A stretch of DNA of 64,000 nucleotides from the NCBI GenBank assembly GCA_015654835.1, contig JAATGG010000090.1, positions 1 to 64,000 of the forward strand, in the 5' to 3' direction. The stretch is from Terriglobales bacterium (lineage in GTDB: Bacteria > Acidobacteriota > Terriglobia > Terriglobales > Acidobacteriaceae). Positions within the stretch are counted from its first letter, which is position 1; every line of letters starts with the position of its first letter. Positions 33,379 to 40,996 of the stretch are shown here, piece by piece. The notes under the pieces were generated by a model that saw nothing but the letters and a program-made list of their open reading frames with translations, had not been told where the DNA came from and did no database searches. The position numbers were made by a program, and so were the translations under genes.

Positions 33379-36317
33379 GCACTCAACATTGCAGTCTGCG
33401 CGGCCGAGACTTTCCGCGGAATCTTGATCTGCAACCTGGTCCCTTTCCCCGCCGCACTTTCTAACTTGAATCGTCCGCCCACAGCCTGAACCCTTTCCCG
33501 CATTCCCACTAGGCCATAATGGCGATCGTCATGGGAGCGAATAGTGCCTGGATCAAAACCCAGACCGTCATCTTGAACTTCAAGCGTCAGATCGTTCTTG
33601 GCAAAACACACTCTGATTTCTATCTTGTTCGGCTGGGCATGAATCACCGCGTTGTGCACAGCCTCACGCGTCATCATCATAAGCTCATGCGTCGCAAACT
33701 GGTTGAGCGCGAACGGCCGCCCTGTCAATTCGCAGCCGACAGGAATTCCCGATTCTTTACCGATCTGCTCAATCATCCTCTGTAATGCCGGTCCCAGCAT
33801 ACTCTCCGACGGCTTTTGCTGGCGAAGATTCCAAACTGCCTGCCGCGCCTCGTCGATTGTGCAGCGCGCCTGGGTGCGTGCATGATCCAGCAAGTCTGCG
33901 GCCAGCCGGTCGCCCAGAGAGTCGAGGCTTGAAAGCGCTTCTAGAAGTGCCGAGACGCTGGCACACCCCTGAATGACGGTGTCATGCATTTCTCGCGCAA
34001 GGCGGCCCCGCTCATCCAGGACCGCTTCGAACTTCATCTTGATCTGCCACAGGCGAAAACGACAAATTGCGAGAATGATAGCAACGATAAGTACGGCGCA
34101 GCATGCAAGAAACCAGAATGTCCGATAGAAGTGAGGCCTTTGCACAACAGAAAGAGTCGATTCGGAAATTGCCTGCGGATTATTTACCTCGAACGCAGCT
34201 ACATGAAACGTGTATTTTCCAGGAGGCAGATTGGTGTAGGAGGCGACTCTCCGCGAAGTAGCATCGGTCCAGTCCTTGTCGAATCCATCAAGGCGATATC
34301 GAAACCTCACGCCGTCCTGCGAGTGCAGAAGAATCGGCGCATAAGAAACCTCGAGCCTCCCACTATTCGGCCTCATCACAACGGGGCCATTGACCGCGAT
34401 ACTACGCCCGTCCACCATCACTTCGTTGATGACTACCGGAGGCAGAGGCAACGGAGAAACAGCCCCCCGTACAATATGAATCGGCCCTTTATTGCTTGGG
34501 AACCAGGCATCCCCATGTGCGTCGAGACAACCGGAGGGTTGCCTGCCGCCATAAATCTGCGTGGTCTCCACTTCGGCGGATATTCCATAGAGAGTCAGTG
34601 AAAGTCTCTGTTGTTGCGTCGGATTCTCCGCGACAACGTCCAGTTCATTTCGATTGAGAAGCGAAATGCCATTGGGACCACTTATCCAAAAATTTCGCTT
34701 CTGATCTTCAAGTATCTGGTAGATGCTATTGCTGGCCAGCCCCTGCGCCGTGGTGTAGTGCGTTAACTTATTCTGCTTCCACCGATATAATCCGTTATTT
34801 CTGGTTCCAAGCCAAAGTCCTCCGTCACTGTCCTCATGGATGGCCCATATCTTCTCTTGACTCAGTGCATCCGTCGCTCCGTCGTGGAAAAGCTTGCCTC
34901 CATGGATATGGTTCAATCCTTGGTCTGTCCCGGCCCAGATATCACCAAGGTGGTCTTCAAGCAGCGCGCGTGTGCTGAAATAAGAGAGCCCGTCGCGCAT
35001 CTGGTAATTTGTAAATCCGTGGTTGCTCCAGTGGCTCACGCCTTCATCAGTCGCAATCCACATGCTTCCATCGCGGCCTTGTAGCAAGGCACGAACAAAG
35101 TTGTTGACTAAGCCTTCCCGGGTCGTCATCTGCAAGATATGTCTGCCGTCCATGCGGACAACGCCGTCTCCATCCGTTCCAATCCACAAAGCTCCCGCGC
35201 GGTCACGGAATACATTCCGAACCGACACGTGCCCAAGGCCGTCGAAGCTATAAGGCTTGACTACTCCGTCGCGAATGCGAAAGACATTCGTCGAAACCAC
35301 CCAGAGCGTTCCATCGCGGTCGGCATAGATGGTACCGAAATCCGAATCGGCAGACTGCGGCAGCGGCACAATCTTCACCGGGGTTCGCGTGAAACGCAGC
35401 AACCCCGCCTGCGTGCCGATCCAGACATTCCGCTCGTCATCCTCGAAAATGTTCAATACCGTATTACTGGGCAGAGCCTCGGGAGCCGTGATGGACGAAA
35501 AGTCTTTGCCATTTATGCTACGTATGCCCTGTCCAATCGTGCCGATCCACAGGGTGCTGTCAGAGGTTTGCCGCAGCACCCTGACCGTGGCCTTGATCTC
35601 TTTGACTCTCTCAAATACCGCCGCAGCGGGCCTTAAGCGGTGCAGCCCCGATACGGTGCCCACCCATACCGTGTGATCGGCTGTTTCCAAGATTGACTTC
35701 ACCCGATTCTGACTGCTGCCGCCTTCCAAGCGATACTCATGCGCAGTTCCGTGATCGAGATGCAACAACCGCGAACCGCCGACCCATAACCCGCCGAGAT
35801 GATCTTCGGCAATGGCGTGAACTGCAATCGCGGGTCTGCCGTCAACACCATCGATGCGCTGCAGTCCATCGCCTACGAACCGCAGCAATCCGTTGTCCGT
35901 CCCCACCCAGATGGTTCCACCGCGGTCTTCGTAGAGAGCTCGCACAAAACCATCGCTCAGTCCCTGCTGCGGCCCGTAGGTACGAAATTCTCCTGATCGA
36001 TACCGCACCAGGCCGCCGCCTTCGGTACCAATCCATAAGCTGCCATCCCGCGAAGAGAGCAGGCTGAAGACGCTATTTTCTTTGAGCGCGGGCGTATTCT
36101 CGTGATCGAAGAGAGTGAATCGTGCACCATCGAATCGCAACAAGCCGCCTGTGGTGCCAACCCATAGATAGCGGTCCGGCGTTTGCGCGAAGGCCTGCAC
36201 GGTCTGCTCGGGAAGACCGTCTTGGGTCTGCCACAATTTCCGTGTGAACCCCAACGGAGTTGCCGCGGCTGCCGCTACACATGCCAGCCACGCAAGCGCG
36301 AGCAAACATCCACTCAT
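33375..36317 (-). CDS. Two-component-propeller sensor histidine kinase
   Basis: A 980-residue sensor. A signal peptide (ALAWLACVAAAAAT) leads into about 14 repeats of the type LWVGTxxGL (YLWVGTTGGLLRF, SLWIGTEGGGLVRY, TIWVGTDNGLLRF, and so on to DAWFPSNKGPIHI), enough for two seven-bladed propellers. A Y_Y_Y domain (VRFRYRLDGFDKDW, YTNLPPGKYTFHV), a transmembrane helix (FWFLACCAVLIVAIILAI), a HisKA_3 domain with phospho-His in LAREMHDTVIQG (about 778) and an HATPase domain (DDGLGFDPG, YGLVGMRERV) follow. The periplasmic part resembles sugar-sensing hybrid kinases of Bacteroides, but the regulator is a separate gene. An ATG at 36392 is an alternative start. Confidence 0.93.
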   Translation of the reverse strand: MSGCLLALAWLACVAAAAATPLGFTRKLWQTQDGLPEQTVQAFAQTPDRYLWVGTTGGLLRFDGARFTLFDHENTPALKENSVFSLLSSRDGSLWIGTEGGGLVRYRSGEFRTYGPQQGLSDGFVRALYEDRGGTIWVGTDNGLLRFVGDGLQRIDGVDGRPAIAVHAIAEDHLGGLWVGGSRLLHLDHGTAHEYRLEGGSSQNRVKSILETADHTVWVGTVSGLHRLRPAAAVFERVKEIKATVRVLRQTSDSTLWIGTIGQGIRSINGKDFSSITAPEALPSNTVLNIFEDDERNVWIGTQAGLLRFTRTPVKIVPLPQSADSDFGTIYADRDGTLWVVSTNVFRIRDGVVKPYSFDGLGHVSVRNVFRDRAGALWIGTDGDGVVRMDGRHILQMTTREGLVNNFVRALLQGRDGSMWIATDEGVSHWSNHGFTNYQMRDGLSYFSTRALLEDHLGDIWAGTDQGLNHIHGGKLFHDGATDALSQEKIWAIHEDSDGGLWLGTRNNGLYRWKQNKLTHYTTAQGLASNSIYQILEDQKRNFWISGPNGISLLNRNELDVVAENPTQQQRLSLTLYGISAEVETTQIYGGRQPSGCLDAHGDAWFPSNKGPIHIVRGAVSPLPLPPVVINEVMVDGRSIAVNGPVVMRPNSGRLEVSYAPILLHSQDGVRFRYRLDGFDKDWTDATSRRVASYTNLPPGKYTFHVAAFEVNNPQAISESTLSVVQRPHFYRTFWFLACCAVLIVAIILAICRFRLWQIKMKFEAVLDERGRLAREMHDTVIQGCASVSALLEALSSLDSLGDRLAADLLDHARTQARCTIDEARQAVWNLRQQKPSESMLGPALQRMIEQIGKESGIPVGCELTGRPFALNQFATHELMMMTREAVHNAVIHAQPNKIEIRVCFAKNDLTLEVQDDGLGFDPGTIRSHDDRHYGLVGMRERVQAVGGRFKLESAAGKGTRLQIKIPRKVSAAQTAMLSA

Positions 36318-36837
36318 CCGCACCTTGAGACAAGGGCTGCAATTTCCAACCCCATCCCTGCGCCGTTGAAATAGCCACCACGCCTGAAGCATGTTGATTA
36401 CATCCCGTCATCCGCTCGCATCAAGATTACCTCTTTTCATCAGGCACGTGGTTATCCTGAACTTCCGATCGTCGCGGCACCCCTGATTTCGCCAAAGTTC
36501 GATTTGGCCTCTGAACACGGTACTCCATGGTCAATTCAAAGATCCTCAAAAGTACGGCGGTTCCTCTAAAATGTATTCGCTTTTATTACGTATGAGTCTT
36601 TATCCAACAAGTTGGACACGCCGAAGAGATTAGTGACCGTGCACGCCACTTGCATCCTACTTTAGTAGGATCTGGGGATTTTTCTACGCTCGGCTGACGA
36701 AAGCGGCCTGTACGAGTACACTTCTGCCAGCTCTATAGCGTGAAAATCTAGGTAGGTGTTCCTTGGCGCCGATTGATGATTCGCGCGGCAAAGTGCCATG
36801 ATGGAAAGCGCATCGATGCAGAGCGGAGAGAACGGCC
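36318..36837. promoter_or_regulatory. Divergent region upstream of the sensor kinase and esterase genes
   Basis: About 445-520 bases without a supported gene, depending on the kinase start. Two clear dyads are present: tccaac-aa-gttgga at 36603-36616 and tcctac-ttta-gtagga at 36655-36670. Either may bind a regulator of the flanking genes. A ribosome-binding GGAGAG lies just before the esterase ATG. Confidence 0.4.
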
Positions 36838-37713
36838 ATGTTGAAAATCAGTCGAATGTATTTGGCAATTTGCCTGGTACTTGTAGGCGCCGCTGTTTCA
36901 GGTAGCGCCCAAACGCTGCAGGCCGTCTATCTGTGGGCTCATGATGCTCCCGGCTCCGAAGGCAAGACAGCAACGGAGATCGTCCGGCTCAGTGAAGACG
37001 GTGAGCACATTATCTCCGGCATCCATCGCCCCTCCATCCTCCCCTATCTTCCGGCAAAGAAGATAGCCACCGGTGCCGCCGTATTGGTTATCCCGGGCGG
37101 AGGCCACCGCGAGTTATGGATGGATCATGAAGGATATAACGTTGCAGACTGGCTGAGTCGTCATGGGGTAGCCACATTCGTACTGAAATACCGTCTGGCC
37201 CGAGAGCCAGGTTCTGCGTATACCGTCGAAGGCACCGAGCTTGCCGATACGCAGCGCGCTCTTCGCCTGATACGCAGCCGCGCGCCCGAGTGGGGCATCG
37301 ATCCAGATCGGCTTGGCGTCATGGGCTTTTCTGCTGGAGGAGAGTTAGCGGCGTTGGCTGGTTCGCGTTACGATATGGGCAATCCTGCTGCGGCTGAACT
37401 TATCGACCGCGAGTCCTCGCGCCCCGCATTTCAAGCGCTGATCTATCCTGCAATTCCCCACGACATGAAGCTATCGAAGGAGACGCCGCCCGCGTTTCTT
37501 GCCTGCGGTGAATCTGATCGGCAAGATATCGCCGTCGGCGTTCCTGAGTTATATCTTGCTTTGCGCAAAGTAGGTGTATCTGCAGAGCTTCATGTATATG
37601 CCAGGACAGGCCATGGTTTTGGGCTCCGTACCAGCAACCGCGGCCCTGTCGCAAACTGGCTTTCCCTCTTTTATGGATGGCTTGATATCCAGAATCTTCT
37701 CAAGCATCCATAA
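36838..37713 (+). CDS. Secreted alpha/beta-hydrolase, probable carbohydrate esterase
   Basis: A 291-residue protein with a signal peptide (MYLAICLVLVGAAVSGSAQ). The alpha/beta-hydrolase core has the oxyanion motif VLVIPGGGHRELWMDHEGY, the nucleophile elbow GVMGFSAGGELA, an acid in CGESDRQDI and the catalytic His in RTGHGFGL. The PGGGH...GY pattern belongs to the acetyl-xylan-esterase/BD-FAE group, which removes acetyl or other acyl groups from plant polysaccharides. Location beside the glycosidase locus agrees with a side-chain-removing role. Confidence 0.87.
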   Translation: MLKISRMYLAICLVLVGAAVSGSAQTLQAVYLWAHDAPGSEGKTATEIVRLSEDGEHIISGIHRPSILPYLPAKKIATGAAVLVIPGGGHRELWMDHEGYNVADWLSRHGVATFVLKYRLAREPGSAYTVEGTELADTQRALRLIRSRAPEWGIDPDRLGVMGFSAGGELAALAGSRYDMGNPAAAELIDRESSRPAFQALIYPAIPHDMKLSKETPPAFLACGESDRQDIAVGVPELYLALRKVGVSAELHVYARTGHGFGLRTSNRGPVANWLSLFYGWLDIQNLLKHP

Positions 37714-37742
37714 GTCAAGCCCCGCCATGCGTGCCGTTGAAC

Positions 37743-38717
37743 TTAGGCCCGAACCACGACTCCGCCGACAATCTGATCGATGCGGTCGAGTACCTCGGCG
37801 GACAATTTCACTCCGACCGCCTTGACGTTGTCAGCGATCTGCTCTGGGCGCGAAGCGCCGATAATCGCCGACGCGACCTCGGGCCGGCGCAGCACCCAGG
37901 CCAAGGCCATCTGTGGCATGGTCAACCCAAGGTCCATGGCGATCGGCTTGAGTTGTGCAACAGCCTCAAGCAAATAATCCGACCGATAATGCCGGCCTGC
38001 GGTCTCCATGAAAACGTTCATTTCCTCGCTGGCTGCTCGGCTTCCCGGCGGCGGCGCCTGGCCCGCTACGTATTTGCCACTCAACACCCCGTGTGCCAGT
38101 GGAGAAAAAACCAGGTTCCCGATGCCATGCCGAGCGCACGCCGCAAAAACCGTTGCCTCCGGCTTGCGCCATAACATCGAATATTGAGGCTGACTCGAAG
38201 TAAACGGCGTCAACCCACCAGCACTGGTAAGTTCTGCAGCCGCATCAATCTGTTCTGCGGTCCACTCACTGAAGCCGAGGGTTCGCACTTTGCCGGATTG
38301 CACAGCTTTGTCCAATGCCCCGAGCGTCTCTTCAAGCGGCGTTTCGGCATCGTAGCGATGACACTGATAAAGGTCGATGGTGTCCACGCCAAGCCGCTCC
38401 AACGACCGGTTTAACTGTTTCTCGATCTGTGCTGCGGAAAGTCCTCTATCGGGCTCATCACCGACAGGGAAAAAGAGCTTGGTGGCGATAAGATAGCGAT
38501 CCCGCGAAAAGGATTTGAGCGCCTCGCCAAGCACAAGCTCCGCCTGACCTGCGCCATATTGGTTCGCCGTATCGAACAGCGTGATCCCGTACTCCAGCGC
38601 CGCATGAATGCATCGAATAGCCTGTTCGCGGCCAACACCTCCAGCCACCGTTAACCAGGTACCAAAGCTCAACTCCGAAACTTCCAAAGGCCCCGCGCCC
38701 AACTGTCGCTTCTGCAT
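37743..38717 (-). CDS. Aldo/keto reductase
   Basis: A 324-residue NADPH-dependent oxidoreductase of the YghZ/Kv-beta-like branch. The tetrad is visible: Asp and Tyr in LFDTANQYGAGQAE, Lys in LIATKLFF and His in LYQCHRYD. The C-terminal cofactor-binding stretch SAIIGASRPEQIADNVKA is intact. AGAAGGG lies about 8 nt before the ATG at 38717. It ends 29 bases after the convergent esterase. A role in sugar or aldehyde reduction near the galactoside locus is possible but not shown. Confidence 0.9.
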   Translation of the reverse strand: MQKRQLGAGPLEVSELSFGTWLTVAGGVGREQAIRCIHAALEYGITLFDTANQYGAGQAELVLGEALKSFSRDRYLIATKLFFPVGDEPDRGLSAAQIEKQLNRSLERLGVDTIDLYQCHRYDAETPLEETLGALDKAVQSGKVRTLGFSEWTAEQIDAAAELTSAGGLTPFTSSQPQYSMLWRKPEATVFAACARHGIGNLVFSPLAHGVLSGKYVAGQAPPPGSRAASEEMNVFMETAGRHYRSDYLLEAVAQLKPIAMDLGLTMPQMALAWVLRRPEVASAIIGASRPEQIADNVKAVGVKLSAEVLDRIDQIVGGVVVRA

Positions 38718-39057
38718 GATCTGTACCCTTCTTCGGCACCAATAGCCATCCCACTGGTTGGTGTATTCATCCTGCTTTAACTGCATAGGATTCTAAAATG
38801 GCGCCGCGCAAAACCGCTCGCCAGGTCTCCGAATGTTTGTGTTGTGCTTAGTGTGGAATCGCACCAGCTTCAACCGGAACAACATCGCGTACTCCGAAAC
38901 TCAAGAATACGCGTAGCCGTGAAGAATGACCAAGCTCCGCATCGCACTGCAAAGATATATGCACGATCCGTCTTTCGTCGGATTCGTTTTCCCCCATGTA
39001 GCGATACCATTTGATCATTTGGGTAGGTGCAGTCGTTTTCAAGGAAGAGGGCTCTTG
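38718..39057. other. Divergent intergenic region
   Basis: These 340 bases lie between the aldo/keto reductase and the receiver-like gene and should hold both promoters. The frame of the latter is open back to 38926, but the added residues lack the features of a folded domain. No clear dyad or promoter was seen. Confidence 0.4.
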
Positions 39058-39525
39058 ATGCCGTCACTTGATTCTTCGCAACAGGCGTCAACTCTGGCTT
39101 CCGCGCCTGCAAATGGCCCCGCCACAACGCCGTCTGCAGACGAACAGGTTCCAATCCGTGTCGTAATTGCCATGCCCACCGAATTCGAACGCATGGCGTG
39201 GGCCATCACCGTCAGCAGCCAGGCGGATATGCAGTTAGTTGCCCAGGTAGCCTCCTGCGAGGAGGCGCTGGCCGTTCTTAACACGCATCGTTCCGACGTG
39301 ACTTTGATCGATCAGGCAATCTTGGATGCCGGGCGGTACGAGATGTTGCAGACGTACGCGCATCATCCATTGTCGACCCGTTTTGTGCTCATCGCTCCAC
39401 ACCAGATCGACTACTCTCTGGAGCCATCGAGATATGCGCTTGCCCATGCTTACTTGCTGAAGGGCGTCTCAGCGGAAGAGCTTCTAAAAGCCATTCGCAG
39501 CGCCGCCGGAGAGCACAGGTCCTGA
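39058..39525 (+). CDS. Degenerate stand-alone receiver-like protein
   Basis: A 155-residue protein with a Ser/Ala/Pro-rich leader of about 30 residues followed by a CheY-like fold without an output domain. Strand 1 is IRVVIAMPTEFERM, where the usual acidic pair is replaced by Met-Pro; the phospho-acceptor position is kept (SDVTLIDQAIL); strand 4 is TRFVLIAPHQ without the conserved Thr/Ser; the switch Lys is present (AYLLKGVSAEELL). The loss of the metal-binding acids suggests a phosphorylation-independent adaptor. AGGAAGAGG precedes the ATG at 39058. Confidence 0.65.
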   Translation: MPSLDSSQQASTLASAPANGPATTPSADEQVPIRVVIAMPTEFERMAWAITVSSQADMQLVAQVASCEEALAVLNTHRSDVTLIDQAILDAGRYEMLQTYAHHPLSTRFVLIAPHQIDYSLEPSRYALAHAYLLKGVSAEELLKAIRSAAGEHRS

Positions 39526-39635
39526 TCCAGCGATCATCACACCATATTCTTTCATGTCTCAGTTATGCTGGATTGAATTACCGGCGCGCGGCAAGCGCAC
39601 CAGCTTCGCGAACAGAGCGATAGGGAGACGATACC

Positions 39636-40406
39636 TTGCAACAAAGAAAGAACCGGATCCGCCAATCAGTCTGTCGATGGTGCTATCCCACCATTCCCCT
39701 GCAGCAGCTATGCGCATTCGCAGCAGAAATCGGTCTGCGGGGCGTTGATCTGCTGGAGCCGACAGACTATGAGGTACCGCGAGAATATGGACTGATCTGC
39801 ACCATGGGCTACGCTGGCGGAGGAGAGATCGTCGCCGGGCTTAACCGGCCGGAAAATCATGCGGCCATTGAAGCGGGCTTTCTCAAAAGCATTCCCCTCG
39901 CGGCAAAGGCTGGCGTCCCGAACGTCATCACGTTTTCTGGAAATCGGTACGGCATAACGGATGAAGAAGGCGCGCGCAACACGGTGGCAGGCTTGAACCG
40001 CGTGAAGAAGATCGCCGAAGACCACGGAGTAACGATCTGCCTGGAATTGCTAAACAGCAAGGTGGACCATCCCGACTACATGGCGGACCACACAGCCTGG
40101 GGAGTGCGCGTCATGCAGGAGGTGAACTCTCCGAATGTAAAGCTGCTCTATGACATCTACCATATGCAGATTATGGAAGGGGACGTTATCGCCACCATTC
40201 GCAAAAGCCTGCCTTGGATCGGTCACTTTCACACCGGAGGTGTGCCGGGACGGCACGAGTTGGACGGCACACAGGAAATCCTCTGGGACGGCGTGATGCG
40301 GGCGATTGTGGATGCCGGTTTTGAAGGCTACGTCGCGCAAGAGTTCGAACCCGTGCACGATCCGCTGAGCAGTCTGCGCGCGGCTGCCGACTTATGTGAT
40401 GTATAA
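39636..40406 (+). CDS. TIM-barrel sugar isomerase, hydroxypyruvate-isomerase-like
   Basis: A 256-residue xylose-isomerase-like barrel. Metal-binding residues appear at the expected strand ends: Glu in TICLELLNSK, Asp and His in LLYDIYHMQIMEGD, His of IGHFHTGGVPGRHEL and Glu of VAQEFEP. The GVPGRHEL wording is typical of the hydroxypyruvate isomerase/OtnI family, which interconverts small keto acids or sugar derivatives. The start is a TTG at 39636 with AGGGAG eight bases upstream; no ATG in frame gives a complete barrel. The N-terminal residues lack a signal peptide. Confidence 0.85.
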   Translation: MQQRKNRIRQSVCRWCYPTIPLQQLCAFAAEIGLRGVDLLEPTDYEVPREYGLICTMGYAGGGEIVAGLNRPENHAAIEAGFLKSIPLAAKAGVPNVITFSGNRYGITDEEGARNTVAGLNRVKKIAEDHGVTICLELLNSKVDHPDYMADHTAWGVRVMQEVNSPNVKLLYDIYHMQIMEGDVIATIRKSLPWIGHFHTGGVPGRHELDGTQEILWDGVMRAIVDAGFEGYVAQEFEPVHDPLSSLRAAADLCDV

Positions 40407-40604
40407 GGAGCCGTACTCCGGCATCTTCTATATACAATAAACGGCCAGAATCATGCAGGCATGGCGCACCCTCGGATTCGTCATGCCTGCGATTGATTAG
40501 CGGCATCAGTCGCCGCAAACACACGCTACGCACAGTCCAAATCAACCAAACGTTCATAATTGCATCCGCCGCATCCAACTACGATTAGAGCGGTTTCGAT
40601 GAAT

Positions 40605-40877
40605 TCATTTAAGATAGGCCCGGACCAGATCGATCAGATCTTCGGCCAATTCCGGAGCAATCTGCTCCTTCACGCCGTCAACCAGATGGAAGCGGATGTG
40701 CGTCTCCAACACCTCTCCCATCAGGCCATTTACCCCGCCGCGCACGGCGGCCAGCAGCATCAATTGGCCGCCACAGTCTTCGTCGGCTGTCAGAGACCGC
40801 TCGACGGCATCCAACTGTCCGCGGAGTTTACGCACGCGCTGCAGCAGTTTCATTTTTTCCCGCTCGTGGTGGGACAT
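40605..40877 (-). CDS. CsoR/RcnR/FrmR-family metal-responsive repressor
   Basis: A 90-residue all-helical repressor. Numbered from the ATG at 40877, His3, Cys35, His60 and His64 occupy exactly the Ni/Co-ligand positions of E. coli RcnR. The surrounding sequence (RVRKLRGQLDAVERSL, EVLETHIR, LIDLVRAYLK) reads more like the formaldehyde sensor FrmR. AGGAGA lies before the ATG. Two inverted repeats of the TACCC-GGGTA type lie directly upstream, so it should repress its own gene and the divergent porin gene. Confidence 0.9.
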   Translation of the reverse strand: MSHHEREKMKLLQRVRKLRGQLDAVERSLTADEDCGGQLMLLAAVRGGVNGLMGEVLETHIRFHLVDGVKEQIAPELAEDLIDLVRAYLK

Positions 40878-40890
40878 CAAGGTTCTCCTC

Positions 40891-40896
40891 TTGACA
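40891..40896 (+). promoter_or_regulatory. Candidate -35 element of the porin gene
   Basis: A consensus TTGACA on the plus strand, directly followed by the first operator-like dyad. The -10 is uncertain (GGTATC at 17-bp spacing). Repressor binding to the dyad would block polymerase here. Confidence 0.4.
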
Positions 40897-40913
40897 ATAC
40901 CCATGCCGGGTAT
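40897..40913. promoter_or_regulatory. Operator-like dyad 1 for the CsoR-type repressor
   Basis: ataccc and gggtat flank atgcc in a 17-bp inverted repeat, the G/C-tract layout bound by CsoR-family repressors. It lies 20 bases upstream of the repressor ATG. Confidence 0.6.
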
Positions 40914-40919
40914 GGTATC

Positions 40920-40934
40920 TACCCAGTGGGGGTA
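40920..40934. promoter_or_regulatory. Operator-like dyad 2 for the CsoR-type repressor
   Basis: taccc-agtgg-gggta, a 15-bp inverted repeat close in form to known CsoR operators. Together with dyad 1 it fills the space between the two divergent genes. Confidence 0.6.
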
Positions 40935-40996
40935 TAGTTGCGTTTCTATTGTATGCTCGCCCCTCGCATTCCGCTCCTGCCCTGAAAGGTTCCTTC

